From SB11 sp964584305 (GTDB lineage Bacteria > Bacteroidota > Bacteroidia > UBA8524), in NCBI GenBank assembly GCA_964584305.1, contig CAZOZL010000010.1, positions 1 to 64,000 of the forward strand: a DNA stretch of 64,000 nucleotides, read 5' to 3'. Every line of letters begins with the position of its first letter. Positions within the stretch are counted from its first letter, which is position 1. The notes under the pieces were generated by a model. It made no database searches, was not told where the DNA came from, and worked only from the letters and a program-made list of their open reading frames with translations. Shown here one piece after another: positions 1 through 9,169 of this stretch. The position numbers were made by a program, and so were the translations under genes.

Positions 1-21
1 CCGCTATTGCGGGCTTTTTTT
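1..21 (+). terminator. Terminator fragment at window edge
   Basis: A short hairpin (CCGC, loop TATT, GCGG) is followed by seven T residues on the plus strand. It looks like the 3' half of an intrinsic terminator for a plus-strand gene that lies outside the window; the stem probably extends to the left of base 1. Confidence 0.55.
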
Positions 22-104
22 ATGAACGCTGGTGTGCTTAATCAGTTGGTAGTAGTTTATTACCTGTGGTATTTTTATTAGTTGTTAGCTTTTAGCCCTT
101 AGTG

Positions 105-275
105 GTGGACTGACAAAGAAAACGCCTGAATGGTACGCATGGTATTCTTTATTATAACCCCTACCAATAGTATTGCAGTTTTTACCTGTGCCTCAGTTTG
201 GCTTCCCCTTGAGGGGAAGGGTACTTATTTGGTAGTGCAATAGTTTAATTTGGAAGGAGGTAGTTTACACCTCCC
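105..275 (-). repeat. Dispersed intergenic repeat family R2, copy 1
   Basis: This copy reads on the minus strand relative to copies 2 and 3. It contains the 8-bp-arm hairpin CTTCCCCT-TG-AGGGGAAG at 202-219, flanked by the 20-mer CCAAATAAGTACCCTTCCCC (minus strand), which is identical in the copies near 56.84 and 62.38 kb. Similarity to the 56.8-kb copy continues for roughly 170 bases, including a GGTAGGGGTTA block. Together with the terminator fragment it fills the non-coding stretch 1-318; I see no gene there. Confidence 0.75.
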
Positions 276-318
276 TTAGTTCCTCATCCGAACCATATTC
301 GGTATCCATTGTACTAAA

Positions 319-1185
319 TTACGGTTTAAAAATCACACGCTTTCTACTCACTGCTTTACCTGTGAACGAGCCAATTGCTCCACTGATATTAGATTTTAGC
401 TGAACTGGGGTGGCAAATGGACCTCCATTGTTTCGTGCCTGATTATATGAATCCCAAAAATTAAAAGCAGGTCTATCAATAGACGTAAGGTAAAAAGTTA
501 TAGTATCATTAAACTTAAATCTATCGCCAAAAGTAAAACTACGGTACACCCCGTTCACTATCTCATCATTAAAAACACCGTCCTCATCGTTTATACTTCC
601 CCATCCAAAACTGATAGTGTCCCCTCCCTTTTTAAATAAATATCTGTAATTATTTCCAGTGGCAACAGGTTCATCAAAGTGCATAGTCATAAAATATCCT
701 GTATCGTTTCTATTAACAGGGTTTACTGTAAAACTTGATGTTAAACTATCTAAGGTAACCAATTGCGGTATTGTTGTAACCCCGTGTATAAATTTTCCCT
801 CCACTTCAATCTCTAATTTATATACAAATCCTATTTTACCCCTTAAACCAATATTAAAATAAATACCAGGTATAGTGTCAACGGCAACCTCAATCATTTG
901 TGTTTTATTTATATCATCCCAAGTTGTGTCCGTTCCATTTACAAAACCTTCTGTAATAAAAACCTGCGCATTACTCACGGGTATTGCATCCAATCTTGGA
1001 TTAAAATAGTCAACAGAACGGGTTATCACTACATAATTAAAAAGAGGATCTTGCTGGTTAATGTGTGCCTCAACAACAATCTCATTATCAGTAGGTGGTA
1101 AGGCTATATCTATCTCTTTTTCGCAAGAAACAAAGGTTGTGGCTAATAGTAAACCACCTAATATATATTTTAATCTCTTTATCAT
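319..1185 (-). CDS. DUF4249 family lipoprotein
   Basis: This 288-residue protein begins with a lipoprotein signal peptide whose lipobox cysteine lies in TTFVSCEKE (about residue 21), so it should be a lipid-anchored envelope protein. The early block NEIVVEAHI followed by a beta-rich body is typical of DUF4249, a Bacteroidota family usually encoded directly beside a TonB-dependent receptor. That is the case here: the gene starts 4 bp after the upstream receptor gene, so the two are almost certainly co-transcribed. By analogy it is a surface-exposed or periplasmic accessory of that receptor. The substrate is unknown. Confidence 0.85.
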   Translation of the reverse strand: MIKRLKYILGGLLLATTFVSCEKEIDIALPPTDNEIVVEAHINQQDPLFNYVVITRSVDYFNPRLDAIPVSNAQVFITEGFVNGTDTTWDDINKTQMIEVAVDTIPGIYFNIGLRGKIGFVYKLEIEVEGKFIHGVTTIPQLVTLDSLTSSFTVNPVNRNDTGYFMTMHFDEPVATGNNYRYLFKKGGDTISFGWGSINDEDGVFNDEIVNGVYRSFTFGDRFKFNDTITFYLTSIDRPAFNFWDSYNQARNNGGPFATPVQLKSNISGAIGSFTGKAVSRKRVIFKP

Positions 1186-1189
1186 TTAT

Positions 1190-3577
1190 CTAAAATTTAA
1201 AATTCCACGTTACCGAAGGAATGATAGGGAATAAATAAACCATCCGTGCTTTTACAGTTTGTGATTGCACATCAGGTTCAAAATAAATAAAATATGGATT
1301 TGCCCTGCTGTATAAGTTATATATAGAAAAATTCCAACTACTTTGAAATTTCTTAGCTTTGGGTTTTGGGGTATAGTTAAAAGATACATCAGCCCTATGG
1401 TATGCGGGTACACGGTAGTTGGCTATATCCACATATCTATCAATAATAGTAAAGAAAGGCGTTTGTGCTTGCGGGCTTACCCCAAAATTGTATGTAAACC
1501 GTTGTTGTGGCAGCGTTATCACATTACCCGAACCATACACAAAAACGAAGTTAAAATTCCATTTCTTATTAATTTGATGGCTTATTACTACTGAAATATC
1601 GTGCCTACGGTCGTATCTATAAAAATATGGGTCGCCGTTATTAAACGCATCAAACGTGCGTGTTGTCTTGCTCCATGTGTATCCTATCCATCCTGTGGTT
1701 TTCCCTTTCACCTTTTTCACCAAAACTTCTACACCATACGACAAGCCCGACCCAAAAACCATTTCGTTTTCTAAATTTTGATTAAAAAACAATTGCGCCC
1801 CAGGTTTAAACTCTATTTGGTTTTGCATAGGTTTATAGTAGGTTTCTATTGATGTTTCGTAGGTATCGTCCTTAAAATTTTTAAACAACCCAATAGCTAC
1901 TTGGTCTGCCAATTGTGGTTTTATTAAACGTGAGCTTGGCACCCACAAATCAGTAGGTAAAGTGGCAGATGATGAGGTAGCCAAGTGCAAATATTGTAAT
2001 GTACGGGTATATGATCCCTTAACAGATGTTGTAGGGCTAATAATATAACGGAATGAAAAACGAGGTTCAGCACCGTGCCATAATTTAATTGATTCCCCTG
2101 CTCTATATTCTATAAAATCGCCCGTTTGTGCACCCAAATCATCAAATATGGGTTGCTTGCTTGGTCCTACAAGGTTAAATGCAGAATACCGTAAACCACC
2201 GCTAATAAACCACCTATCATTTACCTCGTAATCAAAAGATGCATACGCTGCACCTTCGTGTGCAAATTGGCGATTAATCTCACTATTAATATTAACCCCC
2301 GATTGCCTAACAGATAATATACCTGGTATAAAGGTGTGGTAAATGTATTGTCCGCCGTATTTTATTTTAAGATTATTTTTGGGTATATACACATAGTCTG
2401 CCTTGCCTGTTATGTCTTTTAGCCCAGAAAAAACACTAAGAGTACCGCTTGCAAACTCAGCATCAGAGCCTAATTCAAAATCGTTGTATATAAGGCTTAT
2501 GTTTGATGAAAGCCTTGAGTTATATATGTGATTCCACCTTGCCACAGCAATTCTATTTCCCCATCCCACTCTGAAAGTAAATTTATTTACCCTATTGTTT
2601 ACAAATTGAAAAACATCTCTACCCATGTAACCTGTAATGAACAAACGGTCTTTTGGGGTGATATTAAAAGTTAATTTTGCATTTAAATCATAAAAATAAA
2701 GCGCATTCTCTTTTAAGCTATCTGCCAAAAAAGGGCGTGCTAAAGCATCGCCATAGGTTCTTCGTCCACTAATAGTAAAAGAGCTTTTACCTTTTTGTAT
2801 TGGGCCCTCAATTTGCACCCGTGAAGATATTAGCCCTATCCCGCCGTTTACCCTATACTTATATTTATCGCCCTCTTTCATTCCCACACTCACTATTGAT
2901 GATAATCGCCCGCCATAGTTTGCAGGCATCCCTCCTTTTATTACCTCCACATCTTCAACAGCATCACCATTAAAAACAGAGAAAAAACCCAATAAATGTG
3001 AGGCGTTATACACCACAGCACCGTCCAACAAAACAAGATTTTGGTCAGGGCCGCCTCCCCTAACATAAAAACCCGAGTTGCCTTCTCCCCCGCTTTTTAT
3101 ACCCGGTAGTAAGGTTATCGTTTTTAACACATCTGTTTCACCAAAAATTACGGGTAGTTTTTTTATTGTTTTACCTGATAATCTCACCTTACTCATCTCT
3201 ATGCTTTTCACATTTTTATCACTTGCTTCACTTTTCACAATCACCTCGCCCACATTCACTGCCTTAGCCTTTAGCTGAAAATTTTTAGAAGTATTCCCTT
3301 TTATTTCAATAGCTACTTCCATAGGTTCGTACCCCACATAAGTTATCTTAAAAGTATATTTACCCGATTTAAGAAAAAGCTGGTAATACCCTTTTTCATT
3401 AGAGGTAGCATACTCTTTGCTGTTGTTGGTATTTAATATTGCAGCACCTATCAAAGTCTCGCCAGTTTGCTCATCAGTTACTTTACCACTAAGGATATAG
3501 TTTTGAGAAAAAACCGAAGTAAGGGATGCAGATAATAAAAGGAATAAAACGGAGTACCGCTTTAATGTTGTGTTCAT
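1190..3577 (-). CDS. TonB-dependent outer-membrane receptor (DUF4249 partner)
   Basis: The 795-residue protein has a signal peptide (about 1-24), a carboxypeptidase-regulatory-like domain (about 27-105, ILSGKVTDEQTGETLIGA and a VGYEP turn), a plug domain (about 140-235, with FYVRGGGPDQNLVLLDG and the conserved RLSSIVSV end) and a beta-barrel ending in an aromatic residue (WNFKF). It is an energy-coupled outer-membrane importer driven by TonB-ExbBD, which are not in this window. The DUF4249 lipoprotein gene follows after 4 bp. The plug and barrel give no reliable clue to the ligand; no riboswitch or sigma/anti-sigma pair adjoins this operon. Confidence 0.92.
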   Translation of the reverse strand: MNTTLKRYSVLFLLLSASLTSVFSQNYILSGKVTDEQTGETLIGAAILNTNNSKEYATSNEKGYYQLFLKSGKYTFKITYVGYEPMEVAIEIKGNTSKNFQLKAKAVNVGEVIVKSEASDKNVKSIEMSKVRLSGKTIKKLPVIFGETDVLKTITLLPGIKSGGEGNSGFYVRGGGPDQNLVLLDGAVVYNASHLLGFFSVFNGDAVEDVEVIKGGMPANYGGRLSSIVSVGMKEGDKYKYRVNGGIGLISSRVQIEGPIQKGKSSFTISGRRTYGDALARPFLADSLKENALYFYDLNAKLTFNITPKDRLFITGYMGRDVFQFVNNRVNKFTFRVGWGNRIAVARWNHIYNSRLSSNISLIYNDFELGSDAEFASGTLSVFSGLKDITGKADYVYIPKNNLKIKYGGQYIYHTFIPGILSVRQSGVNINSEINRQFAHEGAAYASFDYEVNDRWFISGGLRYSAFNLVGPSKQPIFDDLGAQTGDFIEYRAGESIKLWHGAEPRFSFRYIISPTTSVKGSYTRTLQYLHLATSSSATLPTDLWVPSSRLIKPQLADQVAIGLFKNFKDDTYETSIETYYKPMQNQIEFKPGAQLFFNQNLENEMVFGSGLSYGVEVLVKKVKGKTTGWIGYTWSKTTRTFDAFNNGDPYFYRYDRRHDISVVISHQINKKWNFNFVFVYGSGNVITLPQQRFTYNFGVSPQAQTPFFTIIDRYVDIANYRVPAYHRADVSFNYTPKPKAKKFQSSWNFSIYNLYSRANPYFIYFEPDVQSQTVKARMVYLFPIIPSVTWNFKF

Positions 3578-3628
3578 AATTTCTCTTAAAATAGACCTGT
3601 AAACAGCAAAAAAGGTTTAGCTAACCCA

Positions 3629-5314
3629 TTAAGGTTGCTTTTTGGTTAACTCATAATTATAGCTTTTTTTTCCTATCGTAATTTTGCAGTTATACTTACC
3701 TTCCATTAGTGTGCCCTCTATCACAAAATTAATAATATGGAAGCCTAACGCATTTTTAACATTAGGTAGTATAAGCTCTCGCAAAACAATTTTATCAGCA
3801 CTATTACTAATAGTAACAATTACATTATCGTATTTTGGAGAAAATGTAATGAAGCTAATTTTATTATTAAATACCAAGTTTGGGGCAATAGCCACTTGAT
3901 TTTTCTTATAGTTAAACTGTTTATCCCCACCCAAATAAAGGTTTGCCAGTATAAAATTAGGAATACCACTGCCTAAAATAGTATCAGGATTATGGTATTG
4001 CGTAGCACTAAACTGCATGGCGTGTATCATCTCTTCTACTGATTTTGTTGGGTTTGCCTGCCGCAAACAAGCCACCATACCACATAGTATAGGCGATGCA
4101 AACGATGTTCCTTGTGCGCCATAAAACCCCTCGCTTACTGATGCTACTATTGCCTTTACCGCTTGCGCTGAAAGTGTGGGCTTAATTCTTCCATCGGCAG
4201 TAGGCCCGTATGAGCTAAACTCTGCATGAGTGCTATCAGGATTTACGCCGCCTACGGTTATTATGCCCAAAGCATCGGCAGGCGCACCTAAATACCTCCA
4301 ATCGTCATCGCCTTCATTTCCAGCAGCATTACAAATAATAATTCCCTTTTGGGCGGCAATAGTTGCCGCTTGTGTACATACCGATTTTTTTCCGTCCAAA
4401 TCTTTATAGGTATGGTTCATACTTTTATCATCAAAGGTGGTATACCCCAATGATGAGTTGATAATATCTACCCCTGCACTATCAGCAAACTCTGCCCCGC
4501 AAGCCCAGTTGTATTCTTCTATTAAATACTCAGTATTAGCATCTTCAGTTCTTAATAGCCAATATTGCGCATCGGGGGCGGTACCTACCATAGTGTAAGG
4601 CGTTTTTGCTGCCATGCACGATAGTACATTCATACCGTGGCTATTATTATCGTACACATTACTATCTAATTGTACAAAATCCCACGAACCCAATATTTGA
4701 TTATTTTGATACAGATGCTGGAAGGTTTTTAGCTTATGTACATTCATAAACCCACCATCAAGCACTGCTATTACAACCCCTTTGCCAGTAAGTCCTTTTT
4801 TGTGCATTGCAACACCATTAAGCATTTGTATTTGGTTTAGCCCTCTACCGTAGTATTGTGCATTACCTTTAGCAGTATCAGCACCTTCACTTCCCAAACC
4901 CATAAAAAATTCTAATAAATAATCGAGCTTAGTATTGTCTTTTTTACTGAAAACACCCACCTCTTTTATCCCTTTTACAAAGGGTAGTTTAAGAATTTTT
5001 TTAATTTTCTTTTTATCGCCAACCAATACAGATACACCATTGAGCCAGCGAGATCTATTAAGCACTTTTACCCCTGTGTTTTCTATTTTTTTGATATAAG
5101 CAGGATTAACAGGAAAATCTTGCACCGTTATTTTAATATTAAAGGTTTTTCGCCTTTTAATAGCCTTTTTAGAAAGGTACGCTTCTGGTTGCTGAATGGA
5201 ATATGGCGAGTTGTTTTTATCTTTAAAAGATACCCAAAATTTTAGCGTATCACTCTCGCCCGCATAGGCAAAAAACGAACTAAGTAGTAAAACTAAGACA
5301 GAATATGTTTTCAT
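3629..5314 (-). CDS. Secreted S8 family (subtilisin-like) serine protease
   Basis: I place the start at the ATG at 5314, which gives a 561-residue protein beginning with the signal peptide MKTYSVLVLLLSSFFAYAG. A longer frame to 5386 would add 24 non-signal residues and overlap mnmA. A propeptide-like region (about 25-130, rich in KK/RR and repeated hydrophobic blocks) precedes the catalytic domain. The catalytic triad is visible: Asp186 in VLDGGF, His226 in NSHGMNV and Ser404 in GTSFASP, with the oxyanion Asn in NAAGNEGDD. It should cut proteins in the periplasm or outside the cell. The C-terminal about 100 residues form a beta domain. I do not see a clear canonical T9SS type A signature there. 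Confidence 0.9.
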   Translation of the reverse strand: MKTYSVLVLLLSSFFAYAGESDTLKFWVSFKDKNNSPYSIQQPEAYLSKKAIKRRKTFNIKITVQDFPVNPAYIKKIENTGVKVLNRSRWLNGVSVLVGDKKKIKKILKLPFVKGIKEVGVFSKKDNTKLDYLLEFFMGLGSEGADTAKGNAQYYGRGLNQIQMLNGVAMHKKGLTGKGVVIAVLDGGFMNVHKLKTFQHLYQNNQILGSWDFVQLDSNVYDNNSHGMNVLSCMAAKTPYTMVGTAPDAQYWLLRTEDANTEYLIEEYNWACGAEFADSAGVDIINSSLGYTTFDDKSMNHTYKDLDGKKSVCTQAATIAAQKGIIICNAAGNEGDDDWRYLGAPADALGIITVGGVNPDSTHAEFSSYGPTADGRIKPTLSAQAVKAIVASVSEGFYGAQGTSFASPILCGMVACLRQANPTKSVEEMIHAMQFSATQYHNPDTILGSGIPNFILANLYLGGDKQFNYKKNQVAIAPNLVFNNKISFITFSPKYDNVIVTISNSADKIVLRELILPNVKNALGFHIINFVIEGTLMEGKYNCKITIGKKSYNYELTKKQP

Positions 5315-5363
5315 AAAATAATAAGGACGGGCAAGCACCTCACGCCTTCTATATGTGTGTATA

Positions 5364-6470
5364 TTATACTTCAAAACTTTTTTCAATCCAGCCCCCGCCT
5401 ATCACATCATTCCCTTCATAAAAAACGGCTGATTGCCCTGGTGCTATGGCATTTACTTTTGTATTAAACACCACCTCCATTTTAGTCTCTTTTTGGGTGA
5501 TAATGGCGGGTGTACCCGCATCTTTATAGCGTATTTTGGTTGTACTATCCATCTCATTATCAATGGCAGCATACTTTTGTAAACTTATATTACGCACCAG
5601 CATACCACTTCGCTCCAGCTCCTCTTTAACCCCCAATACTACCGTATTGGTTTCGGGTTTAATTTCTAATACAAACATAGGCTCGCCTAAAGCTATCTCA
5701 AGCCCTTTGCGCTGTCCCACTGTATAAAACGGATAGCCTTTGTGTTTGCCCAGCTTAGTCCCATCAGCACGCACAAAGTCGCCACCTGCAACACGATTTT
5801 CCAAACCATTAACACGGTTTTTTAAAAACCCACGGTAGTCATTATCAGGCACAAAACAAATCTCATAGCTTTCGCTTTTTTTAGCCAACTCGTGGTAGCC
5901 CATATCAATAGCCATTTGCTTTATATCAGGCTTATGGTATTTACCCATAGGAAATTTTGTGCGCGCCAAATTTTTTTGCGCCAAACCCCACAATACATAC
6001 GATTGGTCTTTGTTAGCATCCAACCCTTTCGAGATATAATACCTATTATTTGTTGGGTTAATATTTAAGTTGGCATAATGCCCAGTGGCTATAAATTCAC
6101 AGTCAAGCATATCGGCACGCTTCAGTAGTGCTTCCCATTTTATGTGTGTGTTACACAATACACAAGGGTTGGGCGTACGCCCTGCCAAATACTCATCTAC
6201 AAAATTATCTATTACAAAATCGCCAAACTCATCACGTATATCCAATATAAAATGGTGTATACCATGCTCCACCGCTATGGCACGTGCATCGTTTATAGAG
6301 TCTAAACTGCAACAACCTGTTTCTTTACCATTAACGCCAGAGCTGGCATAATCCCATGTTTTCATGGTAATACCCACTACCTCGTAACCTTCTTCTTTCA
6401 ACATTATAGCCGTTACGGTGCTGTCTATCCCACCGCTCATAGCTACTAATATTTTACCTTTTTTGCTCAT
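5364..6470 (-). CDS. mnmA: tRNA-specific 2-thiouridylase MnmA
   Basis: The 368-residue cytoplasmic enzyme introduces sulfur at C2 of the wobble uridine (s2U34) of tRNA-Lys, -Glu and -Gln, using ATP and persulfide sulfur. The PP-loop SGGIDST is at 12-18. The two catalytic cysteines match the family: Cys103 in NPCVLCN (the persulfide-attacking nucleophile by homology) and Cys205 in YEICFVPD. The tRNA-binding block GHYAN and the C-terminal beta-barrel motif GGGWIE are present. The length is normal. A TATCTTTG box lies 15 bases upstream of the ATG. The gene precedes the S8 protease gene on the same strand, with 49 bp between them. Confidence 0.97.
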   Translation of the reverse strand: MSKKGKILVAMSGGIDSTVTAIMLKEEGYEVVGITMKTWDYASSGVNGKETGCCSLDSINDARAIAVEHGIHHFILDIRDEFGDFVIDNFVDEYLAGRTPNPCVLCNTHIKWEALLKRADMLDCEFIATGHYANLNINPTNNRYYISKGLDANKDQSYVLWGLAQKNLARTKFPMGKYHKPDIKQMAIDMGYHELAKKSESYEICFVPDNDYRGFLKNRVNGLENRVAGGDFVRADGTKLGKHKGYPFYTVGQRKGLEIALGEPMFVLEIKPETNTVVLGVKEELERSGMLVRNISLQKYAAIDNEMDSTTKIRYKDAGTPAIITQKETKMEVVFNTKVNAIAPGQSAVFYEGNDVIGGGWIEKSFEV

Positions 6471-6485
6471 TTTCTTTTATCTCCG

Positions 6486-6493
6486 CAAAGATA
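6486..6493 (-). promoter_or_regulatory. Predicted -7 box (TATCTTTG) of mnmA
   Basis: The minus strand reads TATCTTTG, an exact match to the Bacteroidota TAnnTTTG -7 element, 15 bases from the mnmA ATG. No convincing -33 TTTG was found at normal spacing. Confidence 0.5.
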
Positions 6494-6651
6494 CTACGTT
6501 ATTCTTGCTCTATGTATTATATACTTTATATCTAAAAAGAGTAAACTATTTTGTCGATAATTCTGTTCCTTTTATCTTATCTTGAACAAATTTTATGTGT
6601 TAGCAACAACGTTGTTCACAAAAGCATCGTCAATAATTACACTACTTTCCA

Positions 6652-7218
6652 ATGAATGAACTGCTCATAGAAAAATGCCGTGAAAACGATCGCATAGCTC
6701 AAAAAGAGTTATATGAGCATTACTTTGGCAAAATGTATTCCATTTGTTTAAGGTATATGAAAAAGCCAGACGAGGCAATGGAGGTACTAAACTTAGGTTT
6801 TTTTAAAGTGTTTAAAAACATTGCACAGTTTAGAAACCAAGGTAGTTTTGAGGGATGGATAAAACGTATTATAATTAATACTGCGTTGGATTATATAAAA
6901 GAACGCAAAAATTATAATACCTATATACTGCCCAATAGTGAATACTTAGATATATACAATGGCGAAACTGACAATACCGTAGTTTCAAAGTATAATGTTG
7001 AGGAAATAATGAAGTTGGTAAATATGCTACCCCCAATGGCAAAAGCAGTTTTTAATCTGTATGCTATTGATGGGTACAGCCATAGAGAAATTGGCGAACA
7101 ACTTAATATTTCAGAAGTTACATCGCGCACATACCTTCATGCTGCAAGGCAGAAACTAAAGGCGATGCTTAAAAAGAAAGCTAATATAGAAAGGGTAGAA
7201 GTTACCAATGGAAAATAA
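6652..7218 (+). CDS. ECF-type RNA polymerase sigma factor
   Basis: The 188-residue protein has sigma-70 region 2 at the N-terminus (about 8-80, ending in FEGWIKRIIINTALDYIK, the typical ECF region 2.4 block) and region 4 at the C-terminus (about 115-170, with the helix-turn-helix YSHREIGEQLNISEVTSRTY). There is no region 1.1 or 3, as in group 4 (ECF) factors. The last codons overlap the start of the next gene at 7208, so the two should be translated together. That partner has an inner-membrane helix and is the best candidate for its regulator. Confidence 0.92.
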   Translation: MNELLIEKCRENDRIAQKELYEHYFGKMYSICLRYMKKPDEAMEVLNLGFFKVFKNIAQFRNQGSFEGWIKRIIINTALDYIKERKNYNTYILPNSEYLDIYNGETDNTVVSKYNVEEIMKLVNMLPPMAKAVFNLYAIDGYSHREIGEQLNISEVTSRTYLHAARQKLKAMLKKKANIERVEVTNGK

Positions 7219-8545
7219 TATTAACAACATAGACAAGTTTTTTAAAGACCACTTAGCAGGTCATGAAAGCGCACCTGTTCCCAATGCGTGGGAAGATATG
7301 GAAGCGATGCTTGATGCTGATAAAAGTGGCTTGCTCATAAAAAACATTAATCGGTATATACTTACCAGTATAGCAGGTGCTATTGTATTGGCAGGTGCTG
7401 TTGTAGCTTATATTTCAGGCTACACTACCAATACGCCTATTTATGCAGATAATAATATCAGTGAAAAACAAATAATTACACCTGCCCCTGCTGCACAACA
7501 AAAAACAGAAAACATAGTAACAGTTCCTGAAAATTCAACAGCGGTAGCAAGTACAAACAACACTCATAAAACTTTAATAGAAAAAAATACTACTGCAAAT
7601 ACAGCTATTAACAACACTGTTTCTTCAGCTTCGCCTACTGCACCAGTTAAGACTCCACATATTAGTGAAGCCCGAAATCCCATTGTATTAGCCAATGATG
7701 ATACCAACGAGTTTGAAAAAGCAATTATAGAAAATACTGACAGCAAAGAAACATTTGAGTACGCTGCTACTGAGTTATACACCAAAAAAGACTTTTCTAA
7801 TATTTTACTCACATCAATATCGCCCAAGTTTAAAATTGCTTACCCAAACTTTATTGATTTAATAGAGAGCCAAAAAGTGTTTGCAGACTCTACGCAAAAA
7901 GCAGAAAGAAAATTAGATGAAATACAGCGGTTCTATCGCACACAATTTGGCATACAAGCTGGAACAAATTTTAATAAAGTACTTAGTAATACATCAAACA
8001 GTTTTCAGGTGGGTAGTGGTGTAATGGCAGGCTTATTTTTTAGCAAAAATTTTAACCGCCGATGGGCTATTAATGCCGAACTGAATTATTTGCGCAGTAC
8101 GGGTAATAACTTAATGCGTACTATAACCCAAACAGAATTTTTCTTAGAGAAAACAACCACCAACTTTGTTTTAGTAACAAAAACTTTCGACTATATTCAG
8201 TTACCCATTTCAGTAAGCTATTCTATTACACAAAAACATAAATTTAGTATAGGAACATCGTTTATGCTATTAATAAATGCTAAAACTGAAATTGCCGAAC
8301 ATACACAAAAATTTGCTGAAAAAACCTTAACTACTGTTACCCAAAGTGGTGTGTACGAGGATTTAAACACGCTAAACTATGGCTTATTATTAGGTTACGA
8401 GTTTAACCTGCCCAGTAGGTATAGTTTAGGTGTGCGCTACAACCAAATGTTTAATGATGTGAGCAAGGACCACTTTTTTAACAATACTAAAAAACATTTA
8501 CCTGCACATTTGCAGCTATTTGTGAAATTGAATTTAACTAAATAG
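7208..8545 (+). CDS. Membrane-anchored protein with predicted outer-membrane beta-barrel, sigma-factor partner
   Basis: This 445-residue protein has three parts. There is a short polar N-terminus (about 1-45, including NAWEDMEAML), then a single hydrophobic helix (about 48-70). A Pro/Thr/Ala-rich linker (about 75-160) and a transition region lead to a C-terminal domain (from about 235) with alternating aromatic/polar beta strands and the GIQAGTNF and GLFFSKNF turns seen in eight-stranded porin-like barrels. It overlaps the sigma factor gene by 11 bp and its stop overlaps the next start (TAGTG). The cytoplasmic segment may bind the sigma factor, but no standard zinc anti-sigma motif is visible. 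The function is inferred from position and topology only. Confidence 0.65.
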   Translation: MENNINNIDKFFKDHLAGHESAPVPNAWEDMEAMLDADKSGLLIKNINRYILTSIAGAIVLAGAVVAYISGYTTNTPIYADNNISEKQIITPAPAAQQKTENIVTVPENSTAVASTNNTHKTLIEKNTTANTAINNTVSSASPTAPVKTPHISEARNPIVLANDDTNEFEKAIIENTDSKETFEYAATELYTKKDFSNILLTSISPKFKIAYPNFIDLIESQKVFADSTQKAERKLDEIQRFYRTQFGIQAGTNFNKVLSNTSNSFQVGSGVMAGLFFSKNFNRRWAINAELNYLRSTGNNLMRTITQTEFFLEKTTTNFVLVTKTFDYIQLPISVSYSITQKHKFSIGTSFMLLINAKTEIAEHTQKFAEKTLTTVTQSGVYEDLNTLNYGLLLGYEFNLPSRYSLGVRYNQMFNDVSKDHFFNNTKKHLPAHLQLFVKLNLTK

Positions 8546-9162
8546 TGAAAAAGTTAATATATATAATTCTTATACCTCTGCTTTTAGCAGGTATAAGTTC
8601 GTGCAAAAAAAACAAGTTACCCCCTACTATTGATAGTAAGCCTACCGTTTGGGTGGAAGGAAAAATTAATGGTATGCCTTTCAAATATGAAGCAGGAGTA
8701 AATGCCAACTATGCTAATGTAATTGCCCATAATATTGATAGTCAAAGTCGCCAATATATTTTTAAAATATATGTGCCAACGCTTAAAAAAACAATAGAAA
8801 TATCAATAAACAATGGGGCAAAAAAATTAGGCTCTGTACAAGAAGATTTGGATATTACCATACAAAAAGGTATGTTTAAGTTTGTTTACTCAAACTCGTT
8901 TCCCTATATACCGTACCGTACCAGCGAGGTTATTTTATTATACATAGACCACACTACAAACGCTAAATTTTATACTATCCCTTATTACCAAAGTAGTGTT
9001 AATTCTAAGTTTGAAATAGTATCGGTTAATGATGTTATTAAAGAAGGCAAACGGTATAAAGTTGCTGAAATATTTTTCTCTTGCAGAGTCAAAGACCCTA
9101 ATACTGGTTTTTGGTTTGATATTACTGATGGACACGGTTTTATTCCTTTTGGAGAGAAGTAA
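8545..9162 (+). CDS. Hypothetical lipoprotein, third gene of a sigma-factor operon
   Basis: The 205-residue product starts with a GTG codon sharing a base with the preceding TAG. The N-terminus is a lipoprotein signal (lipobox LLAGISSC, Cys about residue 20). The rest is predicted beta-rich and soluble, with paired blocks such as VWVEGKINGMPFKYEAG resembling small Bacteroidota envelope lipoproteins. I recognise no catalytic motif. Translational coupling to the barrel protein suggests a shared envelope function. It ends 8 bp before the convergent hldE-like gene. Confidence 0.7.
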   Translation: MKKLIYIILIPLLLAGISSCKKNKLPPTIDSKPTVWVEGKINGMPFKYEAGVNANYANVIAHNIDSQSRQYIFKIYVPTLKKTIEISINNGAKKLGSVQEDLDITIQKGMFKFVYSNSFPYIPYRTSEVILLYIDHTTNAKFYTIPYYQSSVNSKFEIVSVNDVIKEGKRYKVAEIFFSCRVKDPNTGFWFDITDGHGFIPFGEK

Positions 9163-9169
9163 ACATTAT

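Noticed and set aside
5315..5386. N-terminal extension of the S8 protease to 5386
   Set aside because: The added residues would place the signal peptide inside the chain and overlap mnmA by 23 bp.
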